Assembly: GCF_020329435.1 (NCBI RefSeq)
Contig: NZ_JAGKJK010000004.1
Coordinates: forward strand, 310,001-374,000
Direction: 5' to 3'
From: Bradyrhizobium hereditatis
GTDB lineage: Bacteria > Pseudomonadota > Alphaproteobacteria > Rhizobiales > Xanthobacteraceae
DNA length: 64,000 bases
In this document: positions 28,519 to 37,287 of the stretch, in pieces
Layout of the letters: each line of letters opens with the position of its first letter
Numbering within the stretch: position 1 is the stretch's first letter
The notes under the pieces: model-generated
What the model was told of the DNA's origin: nothing
Database searches by the model: none
What the model saw: the letters and a program-made list of their open reading frames with translations, nothing else
Made by a program: the position numbers and the translations under genes

Positions 28519-30336
28519 TTGCTAGATCGAACGCAGTCCGACACTACCCTGAACCACGAGGATACGTCCGAGCTCCTCGAACAGGATCGCGTTGCCGAGG
28601 AAAATGCGGGCGAGAAGGGCTGGCGACGGCCGCTCGGCTGGCTGCGCCGCGCCGGCCAATTCTTCTTCGCGCTCTCCTTCTCCAGTCTCACGCGCCGCAT
28701 CGTTTCGCTCAATCTGGCGGGTCTCGTCGCGCTGGTGGCGAGCATTCTCTATCTCTCGCAATTCCGCGCCGGCCTGATCGATGCACGCGCGCAGAGCCTT
28801 CTGGTGCAGGCCGAAATCATTGCCGGCGCGATTGCCGCATCCGCCACCGTTGAAACGAACACCATCACCATCGATCCAGACCGGCTGCTCGACCTGAAGC
28901 CCGGCGAGAGCTACGGCGCGCCGGACGAATCCTCGGGGCTGGATTTTCCGATCAATCCGGAACGCGTCGCGCCGGTGCTGCGGCGGCTGATCTCGCCGAC
29001 CAAGACGCGCGCGCGCATCTATGGCGGCGACGGCGGCATGATCCTCGACAGCCGCAGTCTCTACGGCCGCGGCGACGTCATGCGTTTCGAACTGCCGCCG
29101 CCGTCCACCGAAAAGCCGGGCTTTCTCGAGCGCGCCACAATCTCGATCCGCACCTGGCTCAATCGCGGTGACCTGCCGCTCTATCGCGAACTCGGCCCCG
29201 AGAACGGCAAGGGCTATCAGGAGATCGTACAGGCGCTCGACGGCGTCAAAAGCAGTATGGTGCGCGTCAACGATCGCGGCGAGGTGATCGTCTCGGTCGC
29301 GGTGCCGGTGCAGCGTTTCCGCGCCGTGCATGGCGCGCTGATGCTCTCGACACAGGGCGACGATATCGACCAGATGGTGACCGCCGAGCGATTGGCGATC
29401 TTGAAGGTCGGCGGCGTGGCCTCCGCCGTCATGATCGTGCTGTCGCTGTTGCTCGCGAGCACGATCGCCGGTCCCGTGCGGCGGCTGGCCGACGGCGCCG
29501 AGCGCGTCCGCCGCCGCATTCAGACCCGCGTCGAAATTCCCGACTTCACCCGCCGCCGCGACGAGATCGGTCACCTTTCCGGCGCGCTGCGCGACATGAC
29601 CAATGCGCTTTATAGCCGCATCGAGGCGATCGAGATGTTCGCGGCCGATGTCGCCCATGAACTGAAGAACCCGCTGACCTCGCTGCGCTCGGCGGTGGAA
29701 ACGCTGCCGCTGGCGCGCAACGACACCAGCCGCGCGCGCCTGCTCGAGGTGATCGAGCACGACGTCAAGCGGCTCGACCGCCTGATCTCGGATATTTCGG
29801 ACGCCAGCCGCCTCGACGCCGAACTGCAGCGCCAGGACATGGCGCCGGTCGATCTGCGCCGTCTCCTGACGACACTGACCTCGGTCGCTAACGAAACGAG
29901 GCTGGGGCATGACGTCGCAGTCGAGGCTCGCTTCGACGGTCGCGGGGCGACCGACACCTTCTCCGTGCCGGGCCACGATTCCCGGCTGGGACAGGTGATC
30001 TCCAACCTCCTGTCCAACGCGCAATCCTTCTCCACGCCCGGCGGCAAGGTGCGCGTGAGCTGCCGCCGCGCGCGGTCGGAAATCGAGATCATCGTCGATG
30101 ACGACGGACCGGGCATCGGCGAGGATGCACTGGAACGGATCTTCGAGCGCTTCTACACCGACCGACCGCATCAGGGCTTTGGCCAGAACTCGGGCCTCGG
30201 GCTATCGATCTCCAAACAGATCATCGAAGCGCATAACGGGCGGATCTGGGCGGAAAACCGCCATGGTCCGGTCGGCGCCGACGGCAAGCCTACGGTGGCC
30301 GGCGCGCGCTTCGTGGTCCGGCTGCCCGCGCTATGA
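28519..30336 (+). CDS. chvG: sensor histidine kinase ChvG
   Basis: 605 residues. A ~55-residue cytoplasmic N-terminus precedes TM1 (~65-90: IVSLNLAGLVALVASILYLS). A ~210-residue periplasmic sensor domain follows, then TM2 (~295-317), HAMP, the dimerisation helix with phospho-acceptor His380 (DVAHELKNPLTSL) and an ATPase domain (SNLLSNAQSFS; DDDGPGIG; SGLGLSISKQI). In rhizobia the periplasmic domain is inhibited by ExoR. The start appears to be TTG 28519. The gene ends in a four-base ATGA overlap with hprK, so kinase and HPr kinase are translationally coupled. Confidence 0.95.
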   Translation: MLDRTQSDTTLNHEDTSELLEQDRVAEENAGEKGWRRPLGWLRRAGQFFFALSFSSLTRRIVSLNLAGLVALVASILYLSQFRAGLIDARAQSLLVQAEIIAGAIAASATVETNTITIDPDRLLDLKPGESYGAPDESSGLDFPINPERVAPVLRRLISPTKTRARIYGGDGGMILDSRSLYGRGDVMRFELPPPSTEKPGFLERATISIRTWLNRGDLPLYRELGPENGKGYQEIVQALDGVKSSMVRVNDRGEVIVSVAVPVQRFRAVHGALMLSTQGDDIDQMVTAERLAILKVGGVASAVMIVLSLLLASTIAGPVRRLADGAERVRRRIQTRVEIPDFTRRRDEIGHLSGALRDMTNALYSRIEAIEMFAADVAHELKNPLTSLRSAVETLPLARNDTSRARLLEVIEHDVKRLDRLISDISDASRLDAELQRQDMAPVDLRRLLTTLTSVANETRLGHDVAVEARFDGRGATDTFSVPGHDSRLGQVISNLLSNAQSFSTPGGKVRVSCRRARSEIEIIVDDDGPGIGEDALERIFERFYTDRPHQGFGQNSGLGLSISKQIIEAHNGRIWAENRHGPVGADGKPTVAGARFVVRLPAL

Positions 30337-30854
30337 CCGGGAACGCGAGCGTGCACGCCTCCGCCGTGCGCGTGGGCGAGCGCGCCGTGCTGATCCGCGG
30401 CCCGTCAGGCGCCGGCAAGTCAAGCCTGGCCTTCAATTTGATTCTCGCCGGACGCGCCGGACAGCTTCCGCCGGCCATTCTGGTCGGCGATGACCGTGTC
30501 CATCTAGACACAGTGAGCGGACAATTGTTGGTCCGGCCGGCGCCGGAACTGGCCGGCCTGATCGAGATTCGGGGGCTCGGAATCCGCCGCTGCGAGTTCG
30601 TCAATGAGGCGGTAGTGGGATTGATCGTCGATCTGGCGGCCAGCGATGCGGAGCGGCTGCCGCCGCCAGAAGCGCTCGCCATTCGCTTAAACGGTGTTTT
30701 GTTACCGCGAATCCCTATTGGGACGGGCTATGACCCCTTTCCCCTGATTGCAGCTGCTCTGACGACAACCGACGGTTCAAGTTCCGTCCAACCATTGGAT
30801 GATTGTTCGAAGGAGATTGGTAACCATATAAGCCCCAATATCGCCACCGATTAA
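30333..30854 (+). CDS. hprK: HPr kinase/phosphorylase (short alphaproteobacterial type)
   Basis: 173 residues, containing only the catalytic P-loop domain. Walker A GPSGAGKS is at residues 23-30, and GDDRV and IEIRGLGIRR match the HprK signature region (~60-90). It phosphorylates and dephosphorylates HPr on the regulatory serine. Short HprK forms lacking the N-terminal domain are normal in alphaproteobacteria; the last ~25 residues after PFPLIAAAL are an unusual-looking extension. It overlaps chvG by four bases and precedes the EIIA gene by 134 bases. Confidence 0.93.
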   Translation: MTGNASVHASAVRVGERAVLIRGPSGAGKSSLAFNLILAGRAGQLPPAILVGDDRVHLDTVSGQLLVRPAPELAGLIEIRGLGIRRCEFVNEAVVGLIVDLAASDAERLPPPEALAIRLNGVLLPRIPIGTGYDPFPLIAAALTTTDGSSSVQPLDDCSKEIGNHISPNIATD

Positions 30855-30988
30855 TCCGGCGCAAGCCTCACTTCTTACCGGCAAATTCCGGAACAATAGC
30901 CAAGATGCCCTCTTGCGCGGGGCCTCTGGATGGTCAAAGTGGCGCGTTCGTGCGGTGCACCAAAGAAAGCACCCGCGAGGAGTTTCCA

Positions 30989-31390
30989 ATGATTGGTCTA
31001 GTGCTTGTGACCCATGGGCGCCTTGCCGACGAGTTCAAGGCGGCGCTTGAGCATGTCATGGGTCCGCAAAAACAAATCGAAGCCATCACGATTGGAGCCG
31101 AGGACGACTCTGATCTCTGTCGCAGCGATATCATCGAAGCGGTGAATCGCGTTGACAGCGGCGATGGTGTCGCGATCCTCACGGACATGTTCGGCGGCAC
31201 CCCGTCCAACCTCGCAATTTCCTGCATGAGCCGCCCCAAGGTGGAAGTGCTCGCAGGTATCAATCTTCCCATGCTGGTTAAGCTTGCCAAGGTGCGCGAA
31301 GAGCGCTCGCTTCCCGACGCCATAGCGATGGCGCAGGAAGCCGGTCGCAAATACGTCACCATCGCCAGCCGCGTGCTCGCCGGCAAATGA
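30989..31390 (+). CDS. manX: PTS system EIIA component, mannose/fructose type
   Basis: 133 residues. The phospho-acceptor His9 lies in VLVTHGRLADEF, and DMFGGTPSNLA plus INLPMLVKL are signatures of mannose-family EIIA. There is no EIIB or EIIC gene around, so it is part of a regulatory PTS that receives phosphate from HPr without sugar transport. ATG 30989 has a GCGAGGAG ribosome site; the longer frame to 30905 is not used. The stop overlaps the HPr start by four bases (ATGA). Confidence 0.94.
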   Translation: MIGLVLVTHGRLADEFKAALEHVMGPQKQIEAITIGAEDDSDLCRSDIIEAVNRVDSGDGVAILTDMFGGTPSNLAISCMSRPKVEVLAGINLPMLVKLAKVREERSLPDAIAMAQEAGRKYVTIASRVLAGK

Positions 31391-31713
31391 GCGACGAGGC
31401 CGCGCCCGAAAAGGAACTCGGGCCGAGCGTGCCTGCGGGCGCCATTTCGCGGGAACTTCTGATCATCAACAAGCGCGGCCTGCATGCGCGGGCCTCGGCG
31501 AAGTTCGTGCAGATGGTCGAAAAGTTCAACGCCGAGGTCTGGGTGACCCGTGGCAACGAGACCGTCGGCGGCACCTCGATCATGGGATTGATGATGCTGG
31601 CCGCAGGACCTGGAACCACGGTCACCGTCTCCGCCACTGGTCCCGAAGCGCAGCAAGCGGTCGACGCGATCGCCGCGCTGGTGGCGGACAAGTTCAACGA
31701 AGAAGGCGTGTGA
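31387..31713 (+). CDS. ptsH: HPr phosphocarrier protein
   Basis: 108 residues with a ~20-residue N-terminal extension ahead of the HPr fold. The catalytic His33 is in NKRGLHARASAKF, and the HprK target Ser64 is in GGTSIMGLMMLAA. It relays phosphate from PtsP (not in this window) to EIIA and carries the HprK-controlled serine, linking nitrogen/carbon status to ChvG-ChvI and gluconeogenesis by family knowledge. Last gene of the chvI-chvG-hprK-manX-ptsH run. In many rhizobia ahcY follows; here a repeat and a convergent SDR gene follow instead. Confidence 0.95.
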   Translation: MSDEAAPEKELGPSVPAGAISRELLIINKRGLHARASAKFVQMVEKFNAEVWVTRGNETVGGTSIMGLMMLAAGPGTTVTVSATGPEAQQAVDAIAALVADKFNEEGV

Positions 31714-31750
31714 ACGGCTGAGGGCATTTCTCAGCGCCCGAACTTCAAAC

Positions 31751-31851
31751 CCTCATGGGTGAAGGAGCCGCGCAGCGGCGTCTCGAACCACGAGGCCCCG
31801 CTCGAGCCTTTCATCCTTCGAGACGGCGCTTCGCGCCTCCTCAGGATGAGG
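31751..31851. repeat. intergenic inverted repeat, family D copy 2
   Basis: Opens CCTCATGGGTGAAGGAGCCG and closes GCCTCCTCAGGATGAGG, with GTCTCGAACCA and ATCCTTCG inside, as in the copy at 21001-21099. It lies between the convergent ptsH and SDR genes and could end both transcripts. Confidence 0.75.
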
Positions 31852-31861
31852 CCTCAGACCG

Positions 31862-32659
31862 TCAAAACGGATTTGTAACGATCCCGCCGTCGGCGCGGAG
31901 CGCGGCGCCATTGGTGGCGCTGGAGGCCTTTGAGCAGACGTAGCAGATCAGATTGGCGATCTCTTCCGGCTTGGCGTAGCGCTGCAGCAGCGAGGCCGGG
32001 CGGCGTTCGCTGAAGGTGCGCGCGACGAGATCCTCGACGCTCGTTCCCATCGTCTTTGCGCGCGCGGCCAGGCGCGCCGGCGCCATCTCGACCCAGGTCG
32101 GGCCTGGCATCACCGAATTGACGGTGACGTTGGTGCCTTTGGTGGTCTCCGCCGCGCCACGCGCGATCACAAGCTGCGCCGATTTCGAAAACCCGTAATG
32201 CACCATCTCCTTCGGAATGAAGACGCCGGATTCGCTGGAGACGAACACGACGCGGCCCCAGTCCTTGGTGTCGAGCATCCGCTTCAGATAATGCCGCGTC
32301 AGCCGCACCCCGCTCATGACGTTGACTTCGAACATCCTTGACCAGTCGGCATCCTCGATCTCGAAAAAGCCCTTCGGGTCGTAGATGCCGAGATTGTTGA
32401 CGAGGATGTCGACGTCAGGGAATTGCGCGATCAGCGCGGCGCAGCCCGCGGCATTGCCGAGGTCAAACGCCGCCGCATGCACATTGGCCGACGGCGCAGC
32501 CTCACTGACTTTCGCTACTGCCTCGCCGACCGTTGCCGTCTCGCGCCCGTTGACGATGACCTCTGCGCCCATCTGCGCAAGACCGATCGCCGTGGCGAGC
32601 CCAATGCCGCGCGTCGAGCCGGTGACGAGCGCGGTTTTGCCTGTGAGGTCGAGATCCAT
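31862..32659 (-). CDS. SDR family oxidoreductase
   Basis: 265 residues of the classical short-chain dehydrogenase type. Cofactor motif TGSTRGIGLA (~14-23), NNLG structural motif, catalytic Ser in VSSESG and YGFSK for the Tyr-Lys pair. The residues after the second strand (NGRE) fit NADP preference. The substrate is unknown. ATG 32659 starts it, preceded by GGAGGTAGCGC, a strong ribosome site. It is 29 bases downstream of the glycosyltransferase gene on the same strand, so the two may be cotranscribed. Confidence 0.9.
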   Translation of the reverse strand: MDLDLTGKTALVTGSTRGIGLATAIGLAQMGAEVIVNGRETATVGEAVAKVSEAAPSANVHAAAFDLGNAAGCAALIAQFPDVDILVNNLGIYDPKGFFEIEDADWSRMFEVNVMSGVRLTRHYLKRMLDTKDWGRVVFVSSESGVFIPKEMVHYGFSKSAQLVIARGAAETTKGTNVTVNSVMPGPTWVEMAPARLAARAKTMGTSVEDLVARTFSERRPASLLQRYAKPEEIANLICYVCSKASSATNGAALRADGGIVTNPF

Positions 32660-32688
32660 GCGCTACCTCCTTTTTCCTTCTGCCGCTG

Positions 32689-34299
32689 CTATTTGCCCGG
32701 CGGCACGATGTAGATGTTCCAGGCCGTCGCGGGACCGGGCATCCCCAGGAAGAATCGCCGCGTGGTCATCATCATGCGCTCGGCATTTGCGGCATGGGCC
32801 TTCATCCACGCCTCACATTCTTCGAACTTCCAGTGGCCGGGTTCACAGATGCCGATGAAGCCCGAGCGCTTCGCCTCCTCGAGCGAAGTCAGGCCCGACG
32901 ACCACGGCTCGTTCGGCGTCAGCGGCGCCGGATGATCGGGGCTATAGAAGGTGACGGGCTGGCCGGTATCGGTATAGGCGGCAACCACAGGCCAGCGCGA
33001 ATGAAAGCGCGTGTGCCAGGCTTCCGTCAGCCCGCGGGCGAGTTCGGAACGCGCGCGGTAGGTTGCGCCGGCCGTACGCTTTTCGTTGAGCTCATAGGCG
33101 ACGATCCTTGGCGACGCCGCTAGCACGATGAGCGTAATCACCAGCCAAGTCATCGTCAGGTTCGCCAGCGCGACTTTACGGACCCGCACGGCGGGAATCG
33201 CGATCAGCGCGAGCGGCACCAGGAAGAACAGCGGAATGCCCCAGTCGGTCTTGATGTAGACGTGGAACAGCAAGGCGCCGAGCGGCGGGCCGACCGCGAC
33301 GACCGCCTGGATGATCCAGACATTGATCGCCTGCGAGAGGTTCACGCCGGAATTGGCGCCGCGTGCCAGCGCCGGAAATGGCGCCAGGCGAAACGGCCGC
33401 CACATGAGCGCGATCGCTCCGAGGATTACCGGCGCCGCCAGCAGCGCGAGATTGTGCCCGACATAGCGCAGCGCAAGTTCATCGATCATCGCGCGGTCGG
33501 TCAGGGAATAGGTATCGCCAGCATAGGTAAAAGGGACGAAATCGACCTGCTTCAGCCACGTTACATGCGGGAGCATCGCGACCGCGAGCACGGCAATCGC
33601 CACCCATGGCGCTGGCGAGCGCAGGAACTGCAGCCGGTTGGGGTGGATCAGCGCCGCAAGACCAATGGCGCCGATCATCGTGACGGCCCAGTATTTGGTC
33701 ATCAGCGCCAGCGCGCCGGCCAGCCCAAGCCAGACGCCGGATCTGACACTGCGCTTCTCGAAGGCGTCGAGATAGGCCAGCACCATCAGCGGCAGCGTCA
33801 CGAGCTGCAAGAGGTCCGGATTATATTTGAAGCCCTTGAAGTTGAAGATCGGATAGAGCGCGAGCATCACCACGACGAAGAATGCGCGGCGGTGATCGAC
33901 GACGCGTAGTGCCAGCAGCCAGCAGATCACGAGACCGCAACCCAGCGTCGCCATCGCCAGCGCATAGGTCGCCCAGTCGGCGACCGGAAAGAGCATGAAC
34001 CAGACGCCGGCGACCCATCCCGACAGCGGCGGGTGCTTGCCGTAACCGAGCAGGAACTTCTGGCCCCAGGCGTAGGCTTCTGCGACGTCCATGTGAACGT
34101 CTTGCCCGGTCTTCAAATTGATCAGGATCAGGGTCCACAACACGGCATGAGCCGCGGCAAAGCCGGTCACCAGCCACAGGCCAGGCATCGGGGCCGCCTT
34201 GGGACCGCTGGCCTGCGCGGCCAGCCAAGCCGTCAGCCGCCGGATCGATAGGAAACGCTTGCCGCGCGCGGCCGCGGACGGAATGGATGCAGTCGACAT
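32689..34299 (-). CDS. ArnT/PMT-like glycosyltransferase family 39 membrane protein
   Basis: About 536 residues with ~12 hydrophobic helices. The first periplasmic loop contains DVHMDVAEAYAWGQKFLLGYGKHPPL, which includes the acidic and HPP residues typical of the GT39/ArnT superfamily acting on polyprenyl-linked sugars. The C-terminal ~120 residues form a soluble periplasmic domain. A role in lipid A or polysaccharide decoration is likely but the donor and acceptor are unknown. ATG 34299 has GGAG at the right spacing; the extra ten residues to 34329 are rejected. Divergent from lepA. Confidence 0.87.
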   Translation of the reverse strand: MSTASIPSAAARGKRFLSIRRLTAWLAAQASGPKAAPMPGLWLVTGFAAAHAVLWTLILINLKTGQDVHMDVAEAYAWGQKFLLGYGKHPPLSGWVAGVWFMLFPVADWATYALAMATLGCGLVICWLLALRVVDHRRAFFVVVMLALYPIFNFKGFKYNPDLLQLVTLPLMVLAYLDAFEKRSVRSGVWLGLAGALALMTKYWAVTMIGAIGLAALIHPNRLQFLRSPAPWVAIAVLAVAMLPHVTWLKQVDFVPFTYAGDTYSLTDRAMIDELALRYVGHNLALLAAPVILGAIALMWRPFRLAPFPALARGANSGVNLSQAINVWIIQAVVAVGPPLGALLFHVYIKTDWGIPLFFLVPLALIAIPAVRVRKVALANLTMTWLVITLIVLAASPRIVAYELNEKRTAGATYRARSELARGLTEAWHTRFHSRWPVVAAYTDTGQPVTFYSPDHPAPLTPNEPWSSGLTSLEEAKRSGFIGICEPGHWKFEECEAWMKAHAANAERMMMTTRRFFLGMPGPATAWNIYIVPPGK

Positions 34300-34414
34300 G
34301 GCACACTCCGTAGCGTGTTTTGGGCACAAGTGGAATCAGCTTGGCGTGAAGAAACCCCCTTGAAATACAGCAAGATGGTTGCCGCACAGGGAAGCGAATG
34401 CTATCCCGCGCCCC

Positions 34415-36226
34415 ATGACAAGGACGCCGATTTCCAACATCCGCAACTTCTCCATCGTCGCCCATATCGACCATGGCAAATCGACGCTGGCCGACCGCCT
34501 GATCCAGATGACGGGCGGGCTGTCGGATCGCGAAATGGCGGGCAAGGAGCAGGTGCTCGATAACATGGATATCGAGCGCGAGCGCGGCATCACCATCAAG
34601 GCGCAGACGGTGCGGCTGAATTACCGCGCCAAGGATGGCAAGGATTACATCTTCAACCTGATGGACACGCCCGGCCATGTCGACTTCGCCTACGAAGTCT
34701 CGCGGTCGCTGGCGGCCTGCGAGGGATCGTTGCTGGTGGTCGACGCTAGCCAGGGCGTGGAAGCGCAGACCCTCGCCAACGTCTATCAGGCGCTCGACAA
34801 CGATCACGAGATCGTGCCCGTTCTCAACAAGGTCGACCTGCCCGCGGCAGAACCCGACAAGGTCAAGCAGCAGATCGAGGACGTGATCGGCATCGACGCT
34901 TCCGACGCCGTGATGATCTCCGCCAAGACCGGCCTCGGCGTTCCCGATGTGCTGGAAGCCATTGTCACCCGCCTGCCGTCGCCGAAGGGCGACCGCGATG
35001 CGACGCTGAAGGCGCTCCTGGTCGATAGCTGGTACGACGTCTATCTAGGCGTCGTCGTGCTGGTGCGCATTGTCGATGGCGTGATGAAGAAGGGCCAGCG
35101 CATCCGCATGATGGGCACCAATGCGGCCTATGACATCGAGCGCGTCGGCTTCTTCACGCCGAAGATGGAGCAGGTTGAGGAACTCGGGCCCGGCGAGATC
35201 GGCTTCATCACTGCCGCAATCAAGGAAGTCGCCGATACCCGCGTCGGCGACACCATCACCGATGACAAGAAGCCGGTCTCGGAAATGCTGCCGGGCTTCA
35301 AGCCGGCCATTCCGGTGGTGTTCTGCGGCCTGTTCCCGGTCGATGCCGACGATTTCGAAACGCTGCGCGCGGCGATGGGCAAATTGCGGCTGAACGATGC
35401 CAGCTTCTCCTTCGAGATGGAAACATCCGCCGCCCTCGGCTTCGGCTTCCGCTGCGGCTTCCTCGGCCTTCTGCATCTCGAGATCATTCAGGAGCGGTTG
35501 TCGCGCGAGTTCGATCTTAACCTGATCGCGACGGCGCCGAGCGTGATCTACAAGATGCACCTGACCGACGGCCAGGAGATCGAGATCCACAATCCCGTCG
35601 ACATGCCTGATGTCGTCAAGATCGCCGATATCGAGGAGCCGTGGATCGAGGCGACGATCCTCACCCCCGACGAATATCTCGGCAGCGTCCTGAAACTTTG
35701 CCAGGACCGCCGCGGCTCGCAGAAGGAGCTCACCTATGTCGGCTCCCGCGCGATGGTGAAATACGATCTGCCGCTCAACGAAGTCGTGTTCGATTTCTAC
35801 GACCGCTTGAAGTCGGTCTCGAAGGGCTACGCCTCTTTCGACTACCATTTGACCGACTATAAGCCGGCGGACCTCGTGAAGATGCAGATCCTCGTCAACG
35901 GCGAGCCAGTGGATGCACTGTCGATGCTGGTGCACCGGACCCGCGCGGAAGGGCGCGGCCGCGCCATGGTCGAGAAGATGAAGGAGCTGATCCCGCCGCA
36001 CATGTTCCAGATCCCGATCCAGGCTGCGATCGGCGGCAAGGTGATCGCCCGCGAAACCGTCCGCGCGCTGCGCAAGGACGTTACCGCCAAATGCTATGGC
36101 GGCGACATCACGCGCAAACGCAAGCTTCTGGAGAAGCAGAAGGAAGGCAAGAAGAAGATGCGGCAGTTCGGCAAGGTCGACATTCCACAGGAAGCCTTCA
36201 TTGCCGCGCTGAAGGTGGATAGCTGA
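34415..36226 (+). CDS. lepA: elongation factor 4 (LepA)
   Basis: 603 residues, translational GTPase that back-translocates or remodels stalled ribosomes. G1 AHIDHGKST (~16-24), switch segment [13 protein letters not shown]3 DTPGH, G4 NKVDLP and G5 SAKTG are all present. The LepA-specific C-terminal domain is complete ([27 protein letters not shown] split across positions ~556-585). The start is ATG 34415; the frame to 34379 adds 12 non-conserved residues. A ~29-base decayed relative of codons from its 3' part lies 370 bases further on. Confidence 0.97.
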   Translation: MTRTPISNIRNFSIVAHIDHGKSTLADRLIQMTGGLSDREMAGKEQVLDNMDIERERGITIKAQTVRLNYRAKDGKDYIFNLMDTPGHVDFAYEVSRSLAACEGSLLVVDASQGVEAQTLANVYQALDNDHEIVPVLNKVDLPAAEPDKVKQQIEDVIGIDASDAVMISAKTGLGVPDVLEAIVTRLPSPKGDRDATLKALLVDSWYDVYLGVVVLVRIVDGVMKKGQRIRMMGTNAAYDIERVGFFTPKMEQVEELGPGEIGFITAAIKEVADTRVGDTITDDKKPVSEMLPGFKPAIPVVFCGLFPVDADDFETLRAAMGKLRLNDASFSFEMETSAALGFGFRCGFLGLLHLEIIQERLSREFDLNLIATAPSVIYKMHLTDGQEIEIHNPVDMPDVVKIADIEEPWIEATILTPDEYLGSVLKLCQDRRGSQKELTYVGSRAMVKYDLPLNEVVFDFYDRLKSVSKGYASFDYHLTDYKPADLVKMQILVNGEPVDALSMLVHRTRAEGRGRAMVEKMKELIPPHMFQIPIQAAIGGKVIARETVRALRKDVTAKCYGGDITRKRKLLEKQKEGKKKMRQFGKVDIPQEAFIAALKVDS

Positions 36227-36602
36227 GGCGGACCGCTCCGGACCGCCCTTGGCATGACGTCGGATCCGGCCAAACGCTTCCGGGACCAGCAAGCAAAAAC
36301 TCGAAAACAACCCCATGCACAGTAGGCAGTGACGCCGGCACCATGTTTTCGTATTTTTGCGAAAACTGTTGATTCGTCGGGCAAATCAGTCGTATGTCGC
36401 CATCATTGCCCAAGCCGACCTGCCGGAGGGCATGAGGTGGCTGAAGCTCGCTTAGGCTAAATGCTACAGCGACGACATCACGCGTAAGTGCCCACCATCC
36501 CATCCAGGTACAAGTTCGATGGTGGGCACGCGGAGCCTGTCATCGGGCGCGCGTTCGCGCGACCTGTTGGTTTTGCCCACGCTACAGATCTAGAATTTCC
36601 AA
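36227..36602. other. 376-base gap with lepA-like remnant and hairpin repeat
   Basis: No gene seen. The first ~220 bases hold nothing that I can name apart from an imperfect GGCGGACC/GGACCGCC stem just after lepA. Bases 36459-36487 match lepA 36089-36117 at 25 of 29 positions, all four differences being transitions. Immediately after this, TGCCCACCATC (36489-36499) and GATGGTGGGCA (36518-36528) form a perfect 11-base stem, a common type of short intergenic repeat. Confidence 0.6.
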
Positions 36603-36618
36603 ACGTAACATGTTACGT
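36603..36618. promoter_or_regulatory. perfect 16-base palindrome ahead of the toxin-antitoxin operon
   Basis: ACGTAACATGTTACGT is exactly self-complementary and ends seven bases before the antitoxin start. Antitoxins of MazE/PemI type, alone or with toxin, repress their own operon through such palindromes, so this is the probable operator. Confidence 0.65.
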
Positions 36619-36625
36619 ACGACGT

Positions 36626-36862
36626 ATGGCCTCGACCCCGAAAAAGGCAAAGCCGCGTACCCCGCAGCAGCGCATGGCTGCACGCCGTGCGCGATTGCGC
36701 GCGCAGGGACTGCGGCCGGTGCAGCACTGGGTGCCAGATGTACGCAATCCCAAGGTTCGGGCCGATTTGCGCCGGCAAGCGAAGCTAATGGCGCGGCATC
36801 CGGAGAACGACACTATCGATGCCTGGAATGAGGCCGCCTACGATTGGAGCGACTGGAAGTGA
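36626..36862 (+). CDS. antitoxin MazE-like (DUF3018) protein
   Basis: 78 residues, strongly basic N-terminus (STPKKAKPRTPQQRMAARRARLRAQG) then GLRPVQHWVPDVRNPKVRADLRRQ and an acidic C-terminus (DTIDAWNEAAYDWSDWK). The RPVQ.WVPD segment is typical of the DUF3018 antitoxins that pair with PemK/MazF toxins: the basic part binds DNA, the acidic tail wraps the toxin. ATG 36626 is chosen because the upstream frame crosses the palindrome. The stop overlaps the toxin start (GTGA), giving tight coupling. Confidence 0.88.
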   Translation: MASTPKKAKPRTPQQRMAARRARLRAQGLRPVQHWVPDVRNPKVRADLRRQAKLMARHPENDTIDAWNEAAYDWSDWK

Positions 36863-37188
36863 AGCGCGGCGACGTGGTGCTGGTGGTTGTTCCCAGTGAA
36901 CTGGGACGACCACGGCCCGGCGTAATCGTGCAAGCCGGCGAGTTCAACAAGGATCTGTCGACCGTCTTTGTCTGCCCGGTTTCATCAGATATTCAGGAAA
37001 AATTGTCGCTTCGCCCCGTTATTGAGGTCCAGCCGTCCAACGGACTGCGGCTTCGCTCGCAAGTCATGACCGACAAGATGATCGCGCTGCGGCGCGACAG
37101 GATTCGGCAGGTCATTGGCCATATCGATTCAGAAACGTCCGAACAGCTCGATCGTGCGCTGCTGGTCGTACTCGGTTTGGCGCGATAA
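36859..37188 (+). CDS. PemK/MazF family toxin endoribonuclease
   Basis: 109 residues. The fold signature is MKRGDVVLVVVPSELGRPRPGVIVQA, followed by STVFVCPVSSDI and ending ALRRDRIRQVIGHI, with the conserved Arg and the Thr/Ser of the active site in these blocks. Such proteins cut mRNA at short specific sequences when freed from antitoxin. The start is GTG 36859, overlapping the antitoxin stop by three bases. The frame opens a little earlier at TTG 36844, but that would lie inside the antitoxin gene without need. Confidence 0.92.
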   Translation: MKRGDVVLVVVPSELGRPRPGVIVQAGEFNKDLSTVFVCPVSSDIQEKLSLRPVIEVQPSNGLRLRSQVMTDKMIALRRDRIRQVIGHIDSETSEQLDRALLVVLGLAR

Positions 37189-37287
37189 CGCTCAACCCTG
37201 CGATGCATTGGCCACCTTGCTCTCTCTCACCAGATAAGCCACCATCATCCCGCGCATACCAACAACACTACACGCGCGAGGAAACGC

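Noticed and set aside
34300..34329. Longer start for the GT39 membrane protein
   Set aside because: Ten extra residues without conservation, while ATG 34299 has a well-spaced GGAG.
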